This document shows, one piece after another, positions 57,590 through 64,000 of a stretch of DNA of 64,000 nucleotides; position 1 is the stretch's first letter, and every line of letters starts with the position of its first letter. The notes beneath the pieces were generated by a model. It saw nothing but the letters and a program-made list of their open reading frames with translations, searched no databases and was not told the DNA's origin. Source of the stretch: Antilocapra americana (taxonomy: Eukaryota > Chordata > Mammalia > Artiodactyla > Antilocapridae); contig ML660201.1 of NCBI GenBank assembly GCA_007570785.1, positions 31,185,840 to 31,249,839 on the forward strand. The letters run 5' to 3'. A program made the translations under genes and the position numbers.

Positions 57590-58625
57590 AATGTAAGAGA
57601 AACCCAAGTAAGACGGTAGGCATTGAGAGAGGGCATCAGAGGGCAGACAGATGGAAACCCCAATCACAGACAACTAGCCAATCTGATCACACGGACCACA
57701 GCCTTGTCTAACTCAATGAAACTAAGCCGTGCCGTATGGGACCACCCAAGATGTACAGGTCATAATGGAGAGGTCTGACAGAATGTGGTCCACTAGAGAA
57801 GGGAATGGCAAACCACTTCAGTATTCTTGCCTTGAGAACCCCATGAACAGCATGAAAACACTGAAAGATGAACTCCTCAGGTCAGTAGGTGCCCCATATG
57901 CTATTGGAGATCAGTGGAAAGCTAACTCCAGAAAGAATGAAGGGATACAACCAAAGCAAAAACAATACCCAGTTGTGGATGGGACTGGTGATAGAAGCAA
58001 GGTTCAATACTGTAAAGAGCAATATTGCATAGGAACCTGGAATGTTAGGTCCATGAATCAGGGCAAATTGGAAGTGGTCAAACAGGAGATGGCAAGAATG
58101 AACATTGACATTCTAGAAATCAGAAAGCTAAGATGGACTGGAATGGGTGAATTTAGCTCAGATGACCATTATATCTACTACTGTGGGCAGGAATCCCTTA
58201 GAATAAATGGAGAAGCCATCATAGTCAACAGGAGTCCGAAATGCAGTACTTGGATGCAGTCTCAATAACGACAGGTTGATTTCTGTTCGTTTCCAGAGCA
58301 AACCATTCAATATCTCGGTAATCCAAGTCTGTGCCCCTGCTAATAACGCTCAAGAGGCTGAAGTTGAACAGTTCTGTGAAGACCTACAAGACCTTCTAGA
58401 ACTAACACCCAAAAAAGATGCCTTTTTCATTATAGGGGACTGGAATGCAAAAGTAGGAAGTCAAGAAACACCTGAAGTAACAAGCAAATTTGGCCTTGGA
58501 GTACAGAATGAAGCAGGGCAAAGGCTAATAGAGTTCTGCTAAGAGAACACACTGGTCATAGCAAACATCCTTTTCCAACAACACAAGAGAAGACTCTACA
58601 CATGGACATCACCAGATAGGGAAAT
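57590..58625 (+). mobile_element. BovB 5' part, lacking RT and 3' end
   Basis: Starts near 'gagaaacccaagtaagacgg', carries the leader and the endonuclease coding region, and stops at 'tggacatcaccagat' with no A-rich tail. The order is that of full-length BovB. The left limit is approximate and no duplication was found. A 5'-only LINE fragment is unusual, since LINE copies are normally cut at the 5' end. Confidence 0.88.
57729..58542 (+). pseudogene. BovB endonuclease domain, frameshifted
   Basis: RTE LINEs encode an APE-type endonuclease that nicks the target. The first frame (57729-58268) shows 'CIGTWNVRSMNQGKLEVVK' and 'RWTGMGEFSSDDHYIYYCG'. The glutamate expected before KLRW in other copies (ISELKW) reads lysine here (IRKLRW), probably removing the metal-binding residue. 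The second frame (58276-58542) shows 'FFIIGDWNAKVGSQ', the Asp/Asn motif, and ends in a stop at 58540-58542. A small frame change near 58265 separates them. The RT domain is absent. Confidence 0.88.
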
Positions 58626-58629
58626 AGTC

Positions 58630-59480
58630 ATTATTTGGCCCTATGTAACTACTTGCGATTTCTAGGAGTATCAATACACAAGTTCTGAGTTAAGCATGAA
58701 ATACTGCTGATAAAAAAAGTTATTCTCTAAGTTGCTAGGTGTTATCTACCAGCAGTTGGACCTCAGTTAACAAGCAAAGCTCAGTTTCCTTCCACAGCTA
58801 TTTTAAGTATCTCATTAAAAAGTGAAAACATATTTAAATACCCAGAAAATTTAAAGAAGAAAAAAGGTAGGAGGCAGAAAAAAATTAAAAAGGACCAGAA
58901 AGAAATGCATCAGTGATTTCTCTGTCAGGTAACACTATCTCAAACTGGCCTGATCGTTGAAGATGAAATAGAAATCTCTTTATCGAACGAGAATATGTAA
59001 AAACTGACCTGTGATCAAATGTCCGTTTGTAGTTTTGACAAGGAAATATGGTTGGGAAAAAAAAAAGTACTCTGGACACTTTCTACATGAAAAGTTAAGT
59101 TGCAGTAATGTAAAGGGAGCCAGAGGTCAGACTTCTTAAAACAAGTCTGTCAGATAAAAGCTGAACTCCTTCTACTATGCACGTGGTGTGTTTTTCAAGC
59201 TGCAAAGAGTTTTTAAGGACAGATGTGGTATTTTTGTTCTGTGCTTCAACACAAAGTACTTTCCATAACTTTAGGCCTGAGTTTGAGCTTCTAATTTTTC
59301 ACCTAACATATATTACAGATTGGGATATAAAATGGCTAAAATGGTAACATAAACATTGTCAGCCATCTCATTTGTATTCATTAATTATTCTACAAGATAA
59401 TTAGTTATAACCCTATGGATTTCTTTTTGTGTCCCCTATAACATGCTATTAGACAACCCATAGCTGTGTTTTAAGAGTTA
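58630..59480. other. Unique stretch, nothing recognised
   Basis: Lies between the 5' BovB piece and an independent 3' BovB piece. It is not BovB sequence. Confidence 0.5.
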
Positions 59481-59493
59481 ACTAAAAATGACT

Positions 59494-59823
59494 TGAGAGG
59501 CCCTTGGACTGCAAGGAGATCCAACCAGTCCATCCTAAAGGAAATCAGTCCAGAATATTCATCGAAAGGACTGATGTTGAAGCTGAAACTCCAATATTTC
59601 AGATGCGAAGAACTGACTCATTTGAAAAGATCCTCATGCTGGGAAAGATTGAAGGTGGGAGGTAAGGGGACGACAGAGGATGAGATGGTTGGGTGGCATC
59701 ACCGATTCAATGGACATGAGTTTGAGTAAACTCCGAGAGTTGGCGATGGACAGGGAGGCCTGGTGTGCTGCAGTCCGTGGGGTCGCAGAGAGTCATACGT
59801 GACTGAGCAACTGAACCGAACTG
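59494..59823 (+). mobile_element. BovB 3' end, 5'-truncated
   Basis: From 'tgagaggcccttggactgca' to 'gactgagcaactgaaccga'. Flanked by AAAAATGACT at 59484-59493 and 59824-59833, so it is an insertion separate from the 5' piece at 57.6 kb. The 78-codon frame is ORF2 C-terminal debris. Confidence 0.95.
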
Positions 59824-59833
59824 AAAAATGACT

Positions 59834-60860
59834 GTATTATATAATGATCTCCATGAGTACAGGATTATTAATATTTATATGTAAAATCATCATGGCACAG
59901 ATATATGATCATTTTTCATTCAGAGAATTTGGTAATTGGTAATGAACCTATTTGTAATGAGATACTCCTCATGAAGACAAACTAATTCAAAATACTGGAG
60001 ATGGTACAGTGCAGGACCCCTGCCCTGACTTCTCACCCTATGCATTTTTCCATTCAGCCACATTTTAGAGTATTTTAAAGACTGTATTCCATGCACATAA
60101 CAGGAAGTTAATACATATTTGTAGAATCACAGAATATTGTATACAATATTGATATTTGTTTGGAAGAAGCAATCAAAGAAAGTTCTCCTTTTGTCCTTTT
60201 AATAGAGCTCTTTACTGAATGAAATTCATTTTTACTTTGGGGAGGCAAACAGAATTATGATTAATTGTATGGACTTTAGAATCTCACATCTTAGTAACAA
60301 ATCCCAGATAAATCTTAACAACTTGTCACCAACTTGAAAATGTTTAGTAAGTGACAGCTGAATAGCTTTCCAGTTTTATGAATGATTCCACGTAAGTTCT
60401 CATAAAACTCCCATCCTTATCACAAGCATCATCTGAGTTATGCCTTCAGATATGTGCCTTTGTTTATATATCTCCCATCCATGTTAACACAAGGGAGTCT
60501 TTTTTTTCAGTTGGCATTGCTTATTGGTGCTCATTCCTAATGGTAGGGACCGTAGTACTAACCTTAGCTGATAAAGATGGTATTCCTGATAGACAGTGTT
60601 ATGTCATAGGAGCTGACTTGTCTCCAAATATACTGATCCTGTTGCCAGATGTCCATGAGAGGGGAAGGGGTTCTAGTGGATTATCTCAAGGTCAGTACCA
60701 TCTTTTTTGAAAATCAAGAGCTAAAATAAATACCTAGCTCCTGACTGTGTATTTCTACTATAATCTTCACTGTACAGAACACTTTCCTTTCTTTAGTATG
60801 GTCTCCAAAATACATAAGACACTTTAAAAGAATCTTTTGGCATGTGGTAACTGGTTTTTT
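59834..60860. other. Unique stretch, nothing recognised
   Basis: AT-rich, no gene or named repeat. Confidence 0.45.
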
Positions 60861-60869
60861 CAGATAGCC

Positions 60870-61142
60870 TTCAGTTCAGTTCAGTCACTCAGTCGTGTCT
60901 GACTCTTTGCAACCCCATGAACTGCAACACGCCAGGCCTCCCTGTCCATCACCAACTCCTAGAGTCCACCCAAACTCATGTCTTTTGTGTCAGTGATGCC
61001 ATCCAGCCATCTCATCCTCTGTCATCCCCTTCTCCTCCTGCCCTCAGTCTTTCCCAGCATCGGGGTCTTTTCAAATGAGTCAGCTCTTGACATCAGTTGG
61101 CCAAAGTATTGGAGTTTCAGCTTCAACATCAAGTCCCTCCAA
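60870..61142 (-). mobile_element. BovB 3' end, antisense
   Basis: 'tcagttcagttcagtcactc' to 'tcagcttcaacatcaagtcc', reverse BovB 3' end. ATAGCC on both sides (60864-60869, 61143-61148) is a weak duplication. With the sense copy at 59.5-59.8 kb it makes an inverted pair. Confidence 0.92.
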
Positions 61143-61199
61143 ATAGCCCTAGGCTTTTTTCTTCTTCTTCTTCTTTGCATCTACTTAATGTAAGAAGTC

Positions 61200-61845
61200 A
61201 GAGGAGAAAACAGGGAAATGGAATCTGAAATTAGTGATCTAGGCCTACAGGTCTCCATTTGTGAAATATTTATTTCATACTTCGCCTTGGAAGCTTGTTA
61301 GACTAGTGTTTTGAAAATCAGTAATCCATAATTTAAGAGTCCAGATGAACTGATCTTAGAAAGACTAATATCTGACAGAGAAGAATAGAGACAGTTCTTG
61401 AAAATGCTTCCTTGATTTTTAACCAAGAGTGAAAAACCTTGACATCTGGTCTTAATCCAACAAGTCTGACCTTCTGTTGATGAAAGTCACAACAGTACAC
61501 ATTTTTGAACACTTGCAAAATAAGACCTCTTGTAATTTTCATAAAGATCTTTAAAATCACTGTTCCATTGAAGAATATTTGCAAGACCAGCATTGATCAC
61601 ACCTGGTAAATGTTGCTTATAATGACCAAATTGGAAAATTCTTAGAAACAGTCACTTCTACTGTAATTACTCTGAACTCAGATACTGGATATTAGTTTCT
61701 AGAAAATAATTCTGAAGCAATCATTTTAAATAAATCATAAATATGCCAATATCTCTCAGTGTGAAAGAAATAAGAGAAAAATAAACTAATCTCTACACCA
61801 ATCAATATGTTTCACCTGACATGAATGCTACAGGTTTTCATAAAA
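61200..61845. other. Unique stretch, nothing recognised
   Basis: No gene or named repeat; an 86-codon minus frame (61333-61593) has no motif. Confidence 0.45.
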
Positions 61846-61849
61846 ATAA

Positions 61850-63785
61850 CACTGGTGAGAGATAATTCACATTCCAAAAAGTTCACCCTTTTAAAGTGTA
61901 CAATTTAGGAGGGGTGCGGGGCAGGGAGGTTTCTAGCATGTTCAGCATTGCACATTGTTTTAGTTCAGAAAATTTTCATCAGCTAAAAAAAGATTGTTTT
62001 TGTCTATTCTGGGTTCCTAATGTTTTCCTGTGAATTTTAGAATCACTTTTTTCATCTCTGCACAAGTAGCAGCTGGGATTGTGCTGGGATTGGTTGAGTT
62101 TGTAGAGTATCTCAATCAAGTCTTCTGACCCCTAAGCATGAGATGTATTTTCATTTATTTAGATCTTCTTTAATTTCTCTGAAAAGTTTTAAAATTATTT
62201 GTGATAATTTTATATTTTCTATTTATTTTTTAATATTTTATTGGTACTATTGTAATAGGTAATTTTCACCTAAATTTTATTTTAGAATTATTGATTAGTG
62301 GGGTATAGAAAGGGGCTTCCCAGGTGGCACAAATGGTAAAGAACCTGCCTACCAATGCAGGAGACACAAGAGATGCAGGTTCTATCCCTAGGTTAGGAAG
62401 ATCCTCTGGAGGAGGGCATGGCAACCCACTCCAGTATTCTTGTCTAGAAAACCCCCATGGACAGAGGAGCCTGGTGGGAGACAGTTCATAGGATCTCAGA
62501 GTCAGACAGGACTGAAGGGACTGAGTACCGTGTATAGAAATACAATTTTTTTAAAGTTAATCTTGTGTCCTGTACCTTTTCTGAACTCGCTCATTAGATC
62601 TGATTATTTATTAGTTGATTCCTTGGATTTTTTTAGATATAAGATCACGTGCTATGCAGATAGATACTTTTAGCTATTTTTTCTAATCTTAATGTTTTTT
62701 ATTGCCTAAATTGCCCTAAATAAAACCTCTGTACATCATTGAATTAAAGTGTCAAGGGTGTTCTTATCTTTTTTCTGTTCTTAAAAAGCATTCTGAATAA
62801 TGTTAGCTGTGGGTTTTTTGTAAATAGCATTGATCAAGTTGGGGAAATTCCTGTCTCTTCCTAGTTTGCTAAATATTTTACTGTGAAAGGATGCTGGATT
62901 TCTGTAAAATTCTTTTATTAGGTTTGTTGAGATGATCATGTGGTTTCTGTCCTTTATCCTATTAATACAACCTATTACATTGATTTTTCATATGTTGAAT
63001 TCATCTTGCATCCCTGGGGAGTAAATTGCACTTTTGTTACAGAGTGCTGTCAGTTTCTGTATAATCCTTCTTATATCTTGCTGGACTTGGTTTGCTAGTA
63101 TTTTGTTGAGAATTTTTGCATTTATAAATCATCAGAGATATTCAGCCATAGTTTTCTTTTCCTGTCATGTCTTTGCTTGGTTTTACTATCAAGGTATTAC
63201 TGACCAGAACAGAATAACTTAGGGTATATTCCCTCCTTTTCTACTTTTTTGAAATAGTTGATGAAGTATCTGTAATAATTTTTTTTTCTTAAACATTTGG
63301 TAGATTTACTAGCAAAGCCTGAGCTTACCTGAGCTTGGGCTTGTCTTGTGGAATTCTTTGATTAATAATTCAGTATGTTTACTTGTTATATGTCTATTCA
63401 GACTTCCTATTTTTTGAGTCAGTTTCAGAAGTTTTTGTCTCTCTAGGAATTTTCCTGTATCATCCTAGTGATTTAATTCATTGCTATATAATTTGTATAC
63501 CTTTATAATTTCTGTTATCCCTTTAAGAGTGGTAGTGACACGCTTCTTTTAAAGTCCTTAACATAGTAACTTGAGTCTCTTTCTTTTGTTTGGTCAATAT
63601 AGCTAAGTCTTTTAAGTTTGTTTATTTATATATTTTTGTCTTTCCTAGAGCCAATTTTTTATTTTATTGATTTTTTCTATTGTTTTCCTATACTCTATTT
63701 CATAAAGTTCCCCTCTAATCTTTATTAATTTACTTTCCTCAGCTTGAGTTTTTTGTGTGTTTTGTTTTTTAATTTTTTAAAGGTT
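61850..63785 (-). mobile_element. Old antisense L1 (3' UTR through ORF2 RT)
   Basis: From left: 'tgagagataattcacattcc' (3' UTR type), then ORF2 antisense words 'gagatgatcatgtggtttct', 'ttgctagtattttgttgaga' and 'tattcagccatagttttctt', which cover the RT domain, and linker sequence to about 63785. Interrupted by a SINE at 62312-62531. No coding capacity left. Confidence 0.85.
62312..62531 (+). mobile_element. Bov-tA SINE inside the antisense L1
   Basis: 'ggggcttcccaggtggcaca' to 'gggactgagtaccgt', with a small internal duplication in the head ('aggagacacaagagatgcag'). Flanked by GTATAGAAA at 62303-62311 and 62532-62540. Confidence 0.94.
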
Positions 63786-63794
63786 CAAGGTCAG

Positions 63795-64000
63795 ATTTTT
63801 TTTTATTGAAATATAGTTGATTTATAGTGTTTCAGGTATACAGTAAAGTGATTCAGTCATTCTTACAAGTATTATTTTTCAGTGTTTTCCATTGTTGATT
63901 ATATACAAGACATTATAGTTACCTGTACCGTACAGTAGGTCTTTGTTGTTTATCTATTTTATATATAGTAGTATGTATATGTTAGTCCCAAATTCCTAAA
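63795..64000 (-). mobile_element. L1 3' end, antisense, runs off the window
   Basis: A T run at its left edge, then 'atagttgatttatagtgttt', 'gtaccgtacagtaggtcttt' and 'gtctatttata'-like sequence. This is the antisense artiodactyl L1 3' end, a separate element from the one at its left. Confidence 0.8.

Noticed and set aside
58600..59500. The two BovB pieces at 57.6 and 59.5 kb as one element with an internal deletion or insertion
   Set aside because: The 3' piece has its own target-site duplication AAAAATGACT on both sides, so it is a separate insertion.

Overview
The window is nuclear DNA from a ruminant (pecoran artiodactyl; cattle-like, but cattle, sheep, goat and deer are not separated here). 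The signature is the repeat content: many tRNA-Glu-derived Bov-tA SINEs, one BOV-A2 dimer, and several copies of the RTE-type LINE BovB, mixed with artiodactyl L1, MIR, L2, hAT, Tigger and mariner fossils. There is no prokaryotic or organellar sequence. I found no intact protein-coding gene, rRNA, functional tRNA or CRISPR array. Almost every long open frame is a piece of a retrotransposon, and the rest look like chance frames in AT-rich DNA.

Layout. 1-3.9 kb: SINEs, an L1 tail and a MaLR-like LTR. 4.0-10.07 kb: a 6-kb retrotransposed unit. Its 5' part is an LTR/primer-binding-site-like segment and a BovB fragment, followed by a nearly full-length but dead L1. One 12-bp duplication of an older antisense L1 brackets the whole unit. 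10.3-11.1 kb: an MER5-type DNA transposon split by a probable solo LTR. 11-19.7 kb: old repeats and SINEs. 19.7-20.3 kb: the only gene-like signal, a CpG island with GC boxes, an NRF1-like site and candidate splice donors at 19,875 and 20,720. It is probably the promoter and first exon of a gene or lncRNA whose other exons I cannot place. 20.8-25.7 kb has few young repeats, as expected of a 5' intron. 25.7-41 kb: Tigger and L1 fossils, a mariner hairpin element, SINEs and a large antisense LTR. 42.7-47.1 kb: two BovB insertions, one with an internal inversion. 50.9-52.3 kb: an old antisense L1 hit by a SINE and by a very short L1 tail. 57.6-61.1 kb: three BovB fragments, one of them a 5' end without a 3' end. 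61.8-64 kb: antisense L1.

The genes do not form a working system. What is informative is the insertion archaeology: matching target-site duplications can be read for many elements, which gives their order and mechanism (twin priming, probable 5' transduction, insertion with target deletion). I see no sign of a new defence, metabolic or signalling system. The best functional candidate is the CpG island; the best structural candidates are the composite L1 unit, the two twin-primed insertions and a 22-bp-arm palindrome.
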